From Brasenia schreberi (Eukaryota > Streptophyta > Magnoliopsida > Nymphaeales > Cabombaceae): a DNA stretch of 64,000 nt. The stretch spans positions 10,781,501-10,845,500 of the forward strand of contig JAYKKT010000080.1 in NCBI GenBank assembly GCA_036023115.1, read 5' to 3'. Shown here in pieces: positions 33,118-47,100 of the stretch (positions within the stretch are counted from its first letter, which is position 1; each line of letters starts with the position of its first letter). The notes under the pieces were generated by a model, which saw nothing but the letters and a program-made list of their open reading frames with translations, was not told where the DNA came from and did no database searches. The translations under genes were made by a program, and so were the position numbers.

Positions 33118-36100
33118 ATGGACAAGAGAAAGGTTGCTGTTCCACTTGTCTGCCATGGACACTCTAGGCCGGTTGTTGATTTGTTTTATAGTCCAGTCAC
33201 TCCTGATGGTTACTTCCTCATAAGTGCAAGCAAGGGTACCGCTGGATTCTGTCCTTTCTTGTTTTAGTGTGATTTTCTGCTCAAAATATGATAGTGGTTT
33301 CGTTTTTTTTTCTTCTTGATTTTCGCTGGTTTTTGTTGCGGATTGATAGATAGGGTTTGCCTGCTACGTTGCTATTCAATGCTGTCATAATTTCAAATTT
33401 ACAACTGTTTATTTGAATTGGGTCGTGGCTTCCAGTGGTGATACATATTGTAGCAACTCTTCTTTGTGCTTTGATGGAAATTTTTCTCTTTGTGCCATGC
33501 AGTATATGGTAGTTGTATCGTTTATGAAAATGAGCAGATGGAACTATCTCATTGATTGAAAAGTTAGACAGACACTTCTGAGAAGTGAGACTGAGGGAGT
33601 GCATTGCTCTCTTCTTTCTTTTCTCATGTTCTTTGGGCTTAAGTACATCCTACATTCTAAAATCCAATCTGTAATGTGGTCACTGCTTTTGCAATTGCTA
33701 TAAAAGTTAAAATTTGTCAAACAGGCTTGAAAAAGATTTGGGCAACTCACATTGTATTGAACTTTCTTGGTCATTCATAAGTACATGGCACTTGCATATT
33801 TGTGATACAAAAACACTAGTTTCACCACATTCTATGTCGTAAATGTATGCATTTCAACATGATGATGGCACTCTCATTGTAAGCTTCTAGTTCAGCACAA
33901 TGTTGTTACAAGTATATGTAACTCAAATTGAGAAAAGAGTACAGGTAACTTTTTATACGGAAAACTAACGATGATTTCATTCTACTGCTAACCTATTGTG
34001 GTTAATGAAAATGTCAAAGGGTATGGAGGAACATATGAGTGAACGATGTGGAACAGTTGTTACAATGTTGTTCGACGTGTATCATATCATGTATTGTTTT
34101 GGTCCACGATACGATACTGTATCGTAGTTTAATACTAAAAATTGGTAAAAAGCCAAAACACATGAAAATTTTGATAATTCCAAAGAATTCATATAATGCA
34201 AAAGTTTAGTACATATTCATCATTCACCATTCAATAATTGAAAAAGAATTAGATATTTTAAAGCAAAATCCTTAGAAAAAATATAATTTTCATAATTGAA
34301 AAAAACACATTTACACATTGTAATCAGGATCATCAACTAAATAATCTTCATCTTCTCCTTGTTGAAGATCCTAACCACCTTCTGCTTCAAAATCAAAATC
34401 TTCATCCCCTTGATAATGTTGTTGCGCTCCTTCCAAATTAATCCATGCAACGTCTTCTTCGGATTTGCTTCATTATCTTCCATAATTCACTTCTCTAATA
34501 TATCAAAATTATCCAAACTTATTGGATCATATTGGTTTTCTTCTCTATTTAACTTTTTTAATTGTCTACAAGAGAAAGGTAAGTAATTAGCAAATAACAT
34601 TAACAATTGAAGCCAAACAAAATATTAAATTAAATCTTTAAGTAGTAACTAATACAAGATTACTTCCGTTCAAAGCTACATGTTACAACAGATGAAAACT
34701 AAGTCATTGAGTCGTTTATGTTCCAACCTGTTATGCTTTTTTGTGTGGATGTGTTTAAAGACACTCCAATTCCTTTCACAACCCGTTGCACTATAGGTTT
34801 GGCTCAAAACTCTTACTTCAAAATCTCAAAGGTTTGGGCAATCACGTTCAAATCTATTCCACCAATTTGATAGACAAAGACAAACATCATGGACTTAATT
34901 CACAATAAATATAAGATTTAAGAAACTTAAATATGAAGATAAACAATTTACTTAGGTGCATATTAGTGCGATTGTGAATCACTATAGGCAAGCTCATCAA
35001 GTAAAGAGCGTTATCATAAATCTCCATCTCTCGATGTATAACATTTGCTCTACTCTCATCAGGGACTAATCTATCTATACAATCCAGTGTTATCCTTACG
35101 TATCATATCGTGGGAAGCCATGATACGATACAGTAACCTGTATCATATGATACACGTTATCATGTCGTATTGTATGATACAACAAAAAATAATAATTTTT
35201 TTTAATTTTTTTTGCAGGTTTTTGGCCTCTGTTCGCCTCTCTTCACTTCTTCCTAAGACATCCTCCAGTATGCTCGTTTGGGATTGCAAGCTGCATGCGT
35301 GTAACATGTAAATTCGGGTTAGTTTATAAGAATTTTATTGAATAAGAATAATTTATGAACAAATAACAATTGTGATAAAATCATTTTTCTTTCTGTTGCC
35401 AACTTTTAGGTATATTTCTGCTACCAGTTTCTAATTTCATGAAATCGCAAACAATGAAGAACAATGTGGTTGCCTCAGTTCATTGAGTAGGCATTTCACA
35501 GCTTCATTATTTTAGGGTTCACCTTACACAACTTCCATTGAGTTGAACATGATCAGTGTGTGTGTGGATTAGCTCAACCTATGAAGTGAGATCAGAAGTA
35601 ATCAGATGACTTGATTTTGACCCACAACATCCATCCATCGTCCTTTTGTTTCAAACCACTTCGAGCATTAGTTAAAAGCTAGTCTCCAGGAAGAGAAAAA
35701 GAGGATATTATCAAGTAACAATATCACATCACTGGGGTGTCATAGACTCAATAATCAAATAAATGGAGCTCATCATTTTGCTCACATATGAAACTGAGCA
35801 AATGTGCCAACTACATATACAAAGATAGCAGTTTGTTAATTTTGATATATTAGAGGAGTGGATTATAGAAGATAACGAAGAAAATGTACTTCTAACCAAA
35901 GAAGATATTACATGGATTAATTTGGAAGGAGCACAACAATATGAGATGAAGATTTTGATTTTGAAGAAAAAGGTGGTGAGAAGCTTCAGCAATGTAATGC
36001 ATAGATGATTTTCCAAATTATTCTCCAACATCTTCAATATTACTTCTTTCATTTTATAAGCCCAAATCAGTTGAGCTATTGGTGGTTTGTTGAGGGCATT

Positions 36101-39100
36101 AAATGCTCCAAAATTTCTTGAGAAATATTTTCACTACTCCCGTATAACGTAATATATTTGCTTTCTTGATTATCATTTCTTGATTTTTTACTACTGACAC
36201 ACGAAAATAATAAGTTGTTGGCACCCCTAATCAGTTGAACATTTAAAAACTAGAGAACGTTCTAACATGTAAAAAACCTATTATGGACTTTCCGCCCAAC
36301 AGATTATTCACTTTAAAACATCAATTGAAATGTTTACGCCAAGGTGAATAACTTTGTTATGGATTTCTATAATTTATTTATGAAATCACATAATCAGTTA
36401 TTGTTCTACGGATAATATGCTATACAAATAAGCTAATTTGTTATTAGTTCACCAAAATAAAATTTATAAATGATTTCATAACGAGCTTTCCCCGAATAGC
36501 TTCTTTTGTTCTATCCATGGCTTCACAAAGATAGCCCATGGATGGTTTCTTCTCTCTACTAGCCAATCTCAAAACTTTCACTAAAGGACATATAATTCTC
36601 AATAGTCTAACATATGCATTCCAAAATGTACTCCTAAAAATTATTTATGAAATCTCATTTAATTTTATGTTTCTTTTATTATGAGGCAACTCTGTAAATT
36701 ATTGTCACTCATCTGAGGAGAACATTCTCTTAAATGATTGCTTTTGTTTCATAATGCTCTGTACATATAATAAATTAGTTGCAAATCGAGTTGCAACTAT
36801 ACAAAGAAGCTTTGCACCATTTGTATATCTCCTTGTCATACATAATACAAAAGCATGATTATAGATAAATTTGATGATATCTTGACAACACTTAGTTGTT
36901 ATATTTATCTCATCCATTTCACCAATATACTCAAGGATGAGATCTAAACGATGGGTTGCACATGGTGTCTAATAGAAAGTCTCATAAGTAATTAACTCAT
37001 TTTCAGTTGCTTTATAGTTAGTTGCATTATCTGTAATTAATTGGACTATATTCTCTAGCCCAACCTCGGATATCACCTTATTAAACTCTTGCTTTAGGAC
37101 CTCTGTAGTATGCCGCTTGAAAATGAAAATTGTTTACTGCATTAAATGGAATGCATGCATCATAAAACCATCTCCCCACTGCAAAGTCTGTCTGCTCATG
37201 CAGTTGTTCTAAAGCTATAGCAGCACAAATTTCAAGTTGAGGATCATGTGTAGTGCTAGGAGGGAAAATGATTGTACGATAGAGGAAACTCTTCCTCTAC
37301 TCCTTTTACCACTTTCACTTGCAACATCTTCTACAACCCTCTTTCTCCTAATTAATGGTCAAGAACTACTACTACCAACCTCTGTCCTACTATTAGAAGG
37401 AATACTATCACCCAATCCAACATCATCATCCTCTTCCTCAAACATCTCTAAATCATCTTTTTGTTGTCTCCTTTCATGTATGCTCTCAATCATCATTAAA
37501 CACTATTATTTAATGACTTCTTATAATTTTCTAACTCTGCTCATGTAAAGAGCAACTTCTTTCCTAGATGATGTTTTAATCGTGAAATTCCATCACTAAC
37601 TACATTCTCACAAAACAAACATTTTATCTTCAATTAGTTTCCCTTAACTGTTGTACTCCCCTGTCATACCGGATCATCGGACCGAGAATGAGAGTTTCTA
37701 ACACGCCTTCCTGTCATCTGAATTGAATACTTCAATCCAATAAAAACTTGAAAATAAAAACACTTCATAAATCCTCAATCTTCACATAACACTCAAATAT
37801 AGTCTCTCCCACTTCATGAATACAATAAAAATCATATACATGCACTTCATAACTTCATATTTTGTCATTCAAAAAAAAATACAAATAACACCAAAAAATA
37901 CAACAACAACAACAACTAAGCCTTTTCTCATACTAGACGAGGTCGGCTACGTGGATTCTTTGTTTCCACATATCCCTATCGAGTGCCATGTTATCAGTTA
38001 ACTCACAATAAGCTAGATCATTCTTTATTGTTTCTTTCCAACACTTTTGTGATCGTCCCTACCTCTTTTAATACTTTCCAAATTTAGTTTTTCTAACCTT
38101 CTTAAAGGTTCTTCTTTTGGTCTTCTTTCTATATGTCCAAACCATTTTAAACGATATTCTCTCATTTTATCCTCTATTGGTGCCACTCCTAATTTGTTTC
38201 TAATAACCTCATTATGTATACGCTCTTTTCTTTTATGACCACTCATCTATCTCAACATCTTCATTTCTGTCACAAACATCTTTTGTACATGTTGATGATT
38301 AACTGTCCAACACTCAGAACCATAAAACATGGCAGGCCTAATTACTGCTCTATAATATTTACCTTTTAACTTTAATGGTATCTTTTTATCACAAAGAATA
38401 CCTAATGCTCCTCTCCATTTTAACCAACCAGCATTAATTAATGTGTAACATCTCCATCAATTCTTCCATTATTCTGAAAAATTGACCCTAGGTATTTAAA
38501 ACTTTCCTTTTGGGAGATGCAATGTGTGCCAATTTTAATTTCTATGTCCTCTGAAGTAACCAAATGATCAAACTTACATTCCATATATTTTGTCTTTGTT
38601 CTACTAAGTCGGAGGCCTTTGCTTTCTAATGTTTCTCTCCATAGTTCCAATTTTCTATTAACTTTTTCCTTAGACTCCTCCACTAATACAATGTCATCTG
38701 CAAATAACATACACCAAGGTACTTCATCTTGAATATGTTTTGTTAACTCATCCATCACCATTATAAATAAGTATGGACTTAAAGTTAATCCTTGATGTAA
38801 CCCAATATTAACTTCAAAGAAGTCTGTCATTCCTTCGTGAGTCCTCACACATTTTTTTGCACCATCATACATGTCTCTTATAAGGTTAATATATGTCAAT
38901 GGGATATCTCTTTTTTCTAAAGTTCTTCAAAGAACCTCCCTCGGTACCCTATCATAAGCTTTTTCTAGATCAATAAATATCATGTGAAGGTCTTTCTTTT
39001 TTGCTCTAAAATGTTCCATAAGACGTCTCAAAAGGTGAATCGCTTCAATAGTAGATCTTCCTTACATGAATCCAAATTGGTTCTCTGTTGTACTTGATAC

Positions 39101-42100
39101 TTGTCTTAACCTACGTTCGATAATTCTTTCCCATAATTTCATAGTATGGCTCGTTAACTTGATACCTCGATAATTCGCACAATTTTGAATGTCTCCCTTG
39201 TTCTTATATATGGGTATAAGTATACTTGCTCTCCATTCCTTGGGCATCTTTTGGTTTTTCTATATTTCATTAAATAGTCTTGTGAGCCAAGTGATTCCTA
39301 TTTCTCTTAATATTTTCCAAACTTCTATAGAAATATTATTTGGTCCTACCGATTTACCACCCTTCATATGTTTAAGAGCCTCTTTGACTTCATTCTTTTG
39401 AATACGTCGGTAGAAATTATAGTTTATATACTTTTCTGATTTGGCTAACTCTCCTAAGCTAATACCTAACATCTTTATTTTCATTAAAAAGCTTATAAAA
39501 ATAGTTTTTCCATCTATTTTTGCCACTAGAATTTTTTCATCCTCGTCTTTGATGCATCTAACATAATTAAGATCTTTAGTTTTCTTATCTCTAGCCCTAT
39601 CTATCCTAAAAATATCTCTTTCACCCTGTTTGGAGTTCAGTTTTTTATTTAAATCCTCCCAAATTTTAGTTTTTGCTTCACTGATAGCTTTTTTCGCTTC
39701 CTTCTTTGCTTTCTTATAAGCCTCTAAAGTTTCACTAGTTTTCTTAGCATAATGTAATTTGTAACATGCCCTCTTTGCCTTGATTTTATTTTGTACTACT
39801 TCACTCCACCACCAAGCTTCTTTTTGTGCCATACACCTCCCTTAGATACACCTAACACATTTTTCGCCACTTTTCTAATATGTGTAGCGATATTGTTTCA
39901 CATATCACAAGGTGTACCAACATAATTCTAAACATCTCCTTGAAGGACTTTCTGTTTAAATATATCTTCTTTCTCGCTTTTGAGGTTCCACCATTTAGTT
40001 TGAATAACTCGATGCACTTTTTTCTTCTTTGTCTATTTTTTTTATTTGTAAATCCATAACTAAAAGTCGATGTTGGGTGGTTAAGCTTTCTCCAGGAATT
40101 ACCTTGCAATCTTTACAACACGCTCTATCTTTTTTTCTACAAATAAAGTAATCAATTTGTGTTTGTGATAAGCCACTCTTATAAGTAATTAAATGTTCAT
40201 CTCGTTTTTTGAAGATTGTATTGACTATAAAGAGATCAAATGCCAAAGCAAAATTTAAAATCTCCCTACCTTCCTCATTTATATCCCCAAAACCAAAGTT
40301 TTCATGAATCCCTTGATATCCTAATGCTTCTTTACCGACATGTCCATTTAGGTCTCCTCCTAAACAAATCATCTCCCTTTGTGGAATCTTTTGAATCACC
40401 TTATCTAACTCCTTCCAAAAAGTTGTCTTTATACTATCTTCTAGTCCTACTTGGGGCGCGTAACCACAAACTATATTCAAAATCTCTGCTCTTAACACTA
40501 ATTTCAACGTCATGATTCGGTCACTGTATCGTTGTATGTCTACTACACTATTTTTTAAATCTTTATTTATGATAATACCAACTCCGTTTCGAGCCTTTCT
40601 TTACTTGAGTACCATAATTTAAAACTTATATCCTCTATCTCCTTTGCTTTTTCTCCAACCCATTTTGTCTCTTGTAAACATAGAATATGAATCTTTCTCT
40701 GAATCATAGTATCTACTACCTCCATTAGCTTATCGGATAATGTTCCGATATTCCAAGAACCAATACGAATCTTATTATCTAGGACTAGCTTCCTTACCCC
40801 CTCTCATCCGTCCATAATCAAAATGCGGAGACCCTCTCTGAAAATTATTCACTACATTCGGGCAGCAATGTAGCGAGACTAACTTCTTTACCCACACCCG
40901 TCCATGATATGGAAACCCTCTCGGCAATTGATTCACTACATTCGGGCGAAAATATAGTGACCCTTGCTTACTTAGTACTGCATTCGGGCTCTGCAGCACG
41001 TGGCTAGGCGGAGATGCCCCAAAGCAATGCTCATAATTTTTGTAATCCATGTTATAAAAGTCCGACAAAGTTTTACGCTGGTTGTTAGAAGCCTAACACA
41101 ATCCTCCTCTTTTATCCGGGCTTGGGACCGGCAATGTAAGGGTGATCCCTTACATGGGCGGAGTTACACCAAAAAATAACAAATACAAAAAAAATCAAAA
41201 TATATACCTACAACACAGGTTGAGAGTCATGCATGAACGCTGTAGAGTATTTTTTTTAGAGCCTTCACACCAAGGAGGGGGGATCCACAGGAAGGAGCCT
41301 TTGGGAGGCTTTAAAAGAAGCTAAAAACCTGCAAAAACATGGTTGTATCTTGCGATACGACACAATACTATCTTCTCTGTGATACACTATGTTGTATCAT
41401 ATTGTGGGGTTCCACAATGGGATACGGATAACACTGACTTATTATGTAAATGTGCCAAGTGGGAGAATTTTTGATAAGTTGTCATATCATTTGAGGGGCT
41501 CTATTCCTTGTATGAGGATGGCTGCAATGTGAAGACCAAAGTTGTGAGTGGTTGATTATGATTTTGGTGGCACTCTGGAAGGCACAAAGCATGTATAGGA
41601 ATATGTAGGATTATGTGAAAAGGTGCATTGTCTATGTCAAATATTGAGAAAATGGAGTAGAAGAAATTGCTTCAAATAATGAAGATCATATTTAGTATTT
41701 ACTAAGTATGTTAACCTGTTGAGAAAGCCTAAATTGCACAAGAGGACATGCAAATATGGAAGAAAGGTTTGTACCAAATATCCAAAATCAATAAGTTACT
41801 AAGCAGACTTCGAAAGAAAGAAGACCACATTGAATAATGGAAGAATTTTGAACATCAATTATGTACATACTTTATTGCATATATTACAAGTCTGAGTACA
41901 AAAGGATCTCAAGTTATGCTTTGAGTACAAAAGGATCTCAAGTTATTCTTGAGACGTCACATGCACTGATAACATATATTACAAATCTTAGGAACCTCCT
42001 AGAATACGATACTTGTGAACAATGGACAAAAGAATCTCAAGTTATGCCTGAAATGCCACATTAACTGAACGTCTCATGTCATTGTTGCCTTGATGAGTTT

Positions 42101-44067
42101 GATAACATCAGTGTTAATTACCATCAGTGTTAATTACTTGCACAAGTATATATTTTTCAAAAACGTGTTAATAGAACAAAAAACATACAATAGGTTCTTT
42201 GTAGTGGATTAGGTCCTTTTTCTTTGTATTTGGGTAGTGCATGATAGACAATGAAAAAGCTTTAAGCTAGTTTACTTTCTTGGTGGACCATTATGTAATG
42301 TCTCTACTTATGCACTATTATACTATTGCATGTGCATGCAGATTTCCATGTACCAATGCATTCAACAACAACAGCTAAGCCTTTTTCCATACTAGACGGG
42401 GTCGGCACCATGCACCAATGCATTCATTCACAAATAATTTACATTGAAAGCAGCAACAACAACTATTAAATGGATTCTTTGTTTTTGTAGAGCTTGATCT
42501 TGTGTCATGTTAATAGTTAATTCAATAAAAGCTAGATCACTCTTTACTGTATCCTTAGTCTTTCTTTCTCTTTTAACCTTTTCACCAATGTTGTAAAAAG
42601 TGTATCGGTGCCCGTATTGCACTGGGCACCAATACGCGATAACCGCACCGTATCGTACGATATGGTGTAATTTTTTAATTTCTTGATTAAAAAATAAAAA
42701 ATAATAATAAATCCTAAAAAAAGAAAGAATTTAAATTAATGAACAAAACATATATAACACAATCAACATTAAACAAAATCAAATCCAAAAGCTTAATTTG
42801 AAACAGATAATTCCTATTAAATGACTATGTCTCTATAGGAACATTTAGAGAAACTGTGAGAGGAGAACAATCTCAGGCTTAGGATAACAAAGTTAAATAA
42901 CATCTCATAATGAACAATCATCCATCACATGAATATTGAATACCTTTAATCAACAACAAAGTTACAATCATCCAGACAAGAACGTTATAAAGTTACAATT
43001 ACATTTACAACAATCATCACAACGTGGATTACAATCAATAAAAGCATTATAATCGACATAGTCAGGATCAACATCACCATCATCATTATCTCCTTCGTTT
43101 TCCTCCTCCATAATTGGATCCGCCCATCCAACACCATCTCCAACTCTAATAAATTGATAGGAGCTCCTCATCTTCTACCCGATCATTAAGAATATCAATA
43201 TTTTCATAGCTCAACGAGTCATATGGCACCTTTCTTGCCCTTCTTGCATCTTTTTGCATTTTTCTTTAAAGAAAGAATATCCACATTATCAAGAATATCA
43301 AATGCAATATAGTCATAAATCATTCATTATTAATAAGAAAGAATTAGGGAGCAATAATACATATTTTTAAAATCATTACCTTTGCTTTAACTTCATGTTA
43401 TATGCAATGTATACCAAATCATGCAGTGCAACATGCTCCGGTTTGTTTCTCTTTTTCGTGTGAATGCGTTAAAAAAAGCTTCAATTACTCTCGCACCCAC
43501 TTGAACTGCATGTTTGGCTCAATATACATTAAGCAAACATTAACAAGTTTAGTGCATCTACACCAAAGTGAGTTCACCATTCATCTGAAATAAAACATGA
43601 CATGATAATGATTAATAAGAAATACTCAAAGTCAATCAATTGATAACTTAAATGAATATTAATAAAAAGCATATAATACTTGGTTGCATTTGGGAGCAGA
43701 GTTCGATTGCAATTGGCCTTCCAAAATCTCCAAGACTCTAAATATACTTACTTAACTCTAAATGGATATTGCAACGAGTAGATGAATCTTGTACAAGGTC
43801 AATTGCATTTAATATATCATTTTTTACTTTTTCGTCCTCTAAAAAGTTGCGAGAAAATCGAATAAAAGGGTTAAGGAAATATACAGCGACATGCAATGAG
43901 AAAATTGAATAGAAGGGTTAAGAAAATATGAAGCGACATGTAAATCATAATGCATTTGGCGGTTCCAGTGTGCATCAATTATCTTCCAAACTTTTGTAGA
44001 AGTGATCACTTGTGGTCAATGTTTGCTTTTATTTCTAATTTGGCCTTATGCATAGCATCATATATAT

Positions 44068-44123
<56 letters not shown>

Positions 44124-47100
44124 GTATATGTATATATATAAGGCATAACTGCCTATCTTCACTGTCCACCATCCTCATTACCTTAGCAAAAGGTACAATC
44201 ATCCTTAAAATTTTGCTACAATTTTTCCAAAAATCAACATTGAAAACAATGCTTACCACAACAATCATCTCCTTCTTTATAGACCAACTAATAGAGTTTC
44301 ATTCATCATATGCAAACATTTTTCAATATATTTTTCTGTATGACAAAACTTTGCACAATAATAACATTCGTAGCAAATCTTATCGATAAAGGCCTAATTA
44401 ATTCCCTTTCATCTGTATGGATTCGCATTAAATGCAATACAGAAGAATGATTATAAATAAACTTTGAGACATTTCTGCATCCACTTACATCCTCAACAAC
44501 TAGGAAGAAAATTATTTGTATTTTTATCAATATGAGACAATTTATATGATTTCAAAAACAATGTTCTCTTGGGACAATAGACTAAGAAGTTCACCGAAGA
44601 CCTACGTTGATCGTCTATCCAACCATCAACTATAATATAATATCTCATATCCTTTCACAACTTCCTAAATTCAAAATTCCATGCATTAAGAATATCAATC
44701 CATTTCTGCAGTGATCCTCAAAGTATGATAAGTAGGGACTCTATAACCCAATCCCACACTAGCAATAACATCCATCATACTTTGAAAAGAAAATGAGTTT
44801 GCAACATTTAAAGGGAGGTAATTTTCATAAAAAAAATTATGCACACTTCAAATTTACTTTCTCGGCATCCCACTACCTTTAGCTCTAGTTCCTCTTGAAG
44901 TACCCATCATTGACATCGGGTGAGTAGGAGCTCTTGCAGTGGAACAAGAGTCAACTTCATTGCTACTACTACTAGAACTTACACTGTTTTTCTTTTCTCG
45001 CCTTCTCTCCCCTCTTCAGCCATCTCTTCTTTCATCATAGTTGCACCATGAAATTCATCACCATAAATCTCTTCAAAAGCATCTTCAAATGGTTGAGACA
45101 TATTCCAACCATCTATTTTTGTCCTCTCTCACCCTTAATTTTTTCTCTCTGGTTGAGACATATTCCAACCATCTATTTTTGTCCTCTCTCACCCTTAATC
45201 TTTTTCTCTCCTTCGAAGCCTCCAATACCTGCTCAATCTCGTACTTCACTGCATCGAGAATCCGATGACAAGCACTAACATCCTTCTTGGTTCCAACAAG
45301 GTAGTGTTTCGTACGAGAATTACTACTATGCTTTACCGCATTGCAAAACATGCACTTGTTTACAAACCTATTGTCTTCGTACATTGGGATGCAATATTTT
45401 CATGCCTAATCGACCCGATCGAAAACCATTAAGACAAGAGGGGACAATAAATAAGAAGAAAAAGGCTTTTTAGAGGTCAAGAATAACGAAATATGTAAAA
45501 CCTCCAAAATTTTCAAGTAAAGAATCGGGTAGAATGCAAAAGGAACGGAGTATGTCACGGATTTGACAAAAACTCTAGATATGGAGAGTTGGATTGGGCG
45601 AAAAACTTGAGAATCTTTTTAATAAACCACAAAATAAACAAGAACAAGAATGGAAAATGATTTGAGAGCAAGAGAATGACGTGAAAAAGGGTTTGAGAAG
45701 AAGCATAAGTGATTTCCGCAACTTTGGTTTCGCGTATTTTATACCTAAAAAATTAGCATCGATATAATACAGGATGTATCATACGATATGACACGATAAA
45801 TCGCTTATTGCGATATGGTTGCCCGTATCGCACCCTATTCTCATAAGATACACGATAAAATTGTATCGTACAGTACTATACGATTTTTACAACATTGTTT
45901 TGCACCGTCTAGTTGTTCACACTTTCTTACCAAAGCTTCCTTTGGTCGTCTTTCACGTGTTTGAACCATCTTAAATGATTTTTCCTCATTTATCATCTAT
46001 TGGTGTCACTCCCAAATGTATCTCCAATAGCCTCACTACAAATATGGTATTTAATCTTTTTGTGGGTGACCACACATTTGTCTCATCATCTTCGTTTCTA
46101 CAATAGACTCTAATAAACTCACTACAAATACAATTTTTTCGTGAATGGTCATACATCCATCTCAACATCTTCATTTTTACGCACATTGATGATTAGTTAC
46201 CCAAACTCATCACCATATAACATAGCGGATCTAATTGTTATTCTATAATATTTACCTTTTAACTTTGATGATATATGGTGACTAGTTGCCCAACACTATA
46301 ATTTTTATAATTAGTTGGCCAACACTCAACACTATAACATGATACGTGATGTACCTTTTCTTTTTAACTAACCAATATTAATTAATTCTATGTGTGGCAT
46401 CTCCATCAATTTTACCATTGGTATGGAAAACTGACTCTAGGTACTTAGAACTTCTGGTTTGAGGGATGCAACGTGTCCATTCTATCTGCAATCATCAAAT
46501 GATGAAACTTACGTTCCATATATCGTGTCTTTGTTCTATTAAGTTGAGAGCATTTTTTCTAATGTTTTCCTCTACGTTTCAATTTCTTGTTAATTTTTTT
46601 CTTAGACTTATCCACTAATACAATGTCATATGCGAGTGACATAAACCATGGTACTTCATCTTGAATATACTTTGTTATCTCGTCAATAACAAATGCAAAC
46701 AAAGACGGCTTAAAGATGATTCTTGATATAATCAAATATTAACTTCAAAGAAGTCCGCTCATGATTCCTCACATTTTTGTACACTATCATGTCTCTTGTA
46801 AGACTTATATATGTCAATAGGACACCTCTCCTTTTCAAGGTTCTCCAAAATGATTTGCACTCATGTTCATTATTTTTTGACCTTGAAAATAGGATCACTT
46901 TCCAAGAAAGAGGGAGTCCCATCATGAGAATTTCATGTCCTGGATACGGAAATCAGGGTTCTTCTGTGAGAATATCACATATCAATTATGTACTTGTATA
47001 GTGGCAGCAACATATTTGTCTGATCACTCATTGGAGCTGCGGATCCTCCATATGTTTGAACCAGGAGTCCGAGAGATAGGAACATGAACCATATCCACAG

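Larger units (their letters stand above)
34063..41436 (-). mobile_element. hAT DNA transposon (minus), host of nested RTE and hAT insertions
   Basis: Termini are CAATGTTGTTC (34063) and, inverted, GGATAACACTG (41436). The 8-mers outside are AGTTGTTA (34055-34062) and ACTTATTA (41437-41444), six of eight alike, as for an old hAT target duplication. Minus-strand transposase pieces: a BED zinc-finger ([20 protein letters not shown]) near 37680-37570; [10 protein letters not shown]...[14 protein letters not shown] at 36705-36917; and a C-terminal dimerisation region with an acidic tail at about 34800-34340. It is broken by stops and by insertions at 35085-36421 and 37901-41165. Without these it would be about 2.8 kb. 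Confidence 0.65.
42451..46860 (-). mobile_element. 5'-truncated RTE LINE interrupted by a hAT element
   Basis: The 3' tail (CAACAACAAC) is at 42451. The 3' UTR and C-terminal coding parts run to 42585, then resume at 45898 (CACTTTCTTACC...CGTCTTTCACGTGTTTGAACC) and continue through RT-like sequence to about 46860. It matches 37910-38935 of the full-length RTE throughout. A roughly 30-base piece next to the tail is missing. Many stops; older than the full-length copy. Confidence 0.75.

Noticed and set aside
35085..41436. A hAT element running from CAGTGTTATCC at 35085 to GGATAACACTG at 41436
   Set aside because: The ends match well, but the 8-bp flanks (ATACAATC and ACTTATTA) do not; 34063 with flank AGTTGTTA fits the right flank better.
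44048..44389. 113-residue open frame
   Set aside because: Runs across the (TA)n tract and antisense to hAT transposase sequence; not a gene.
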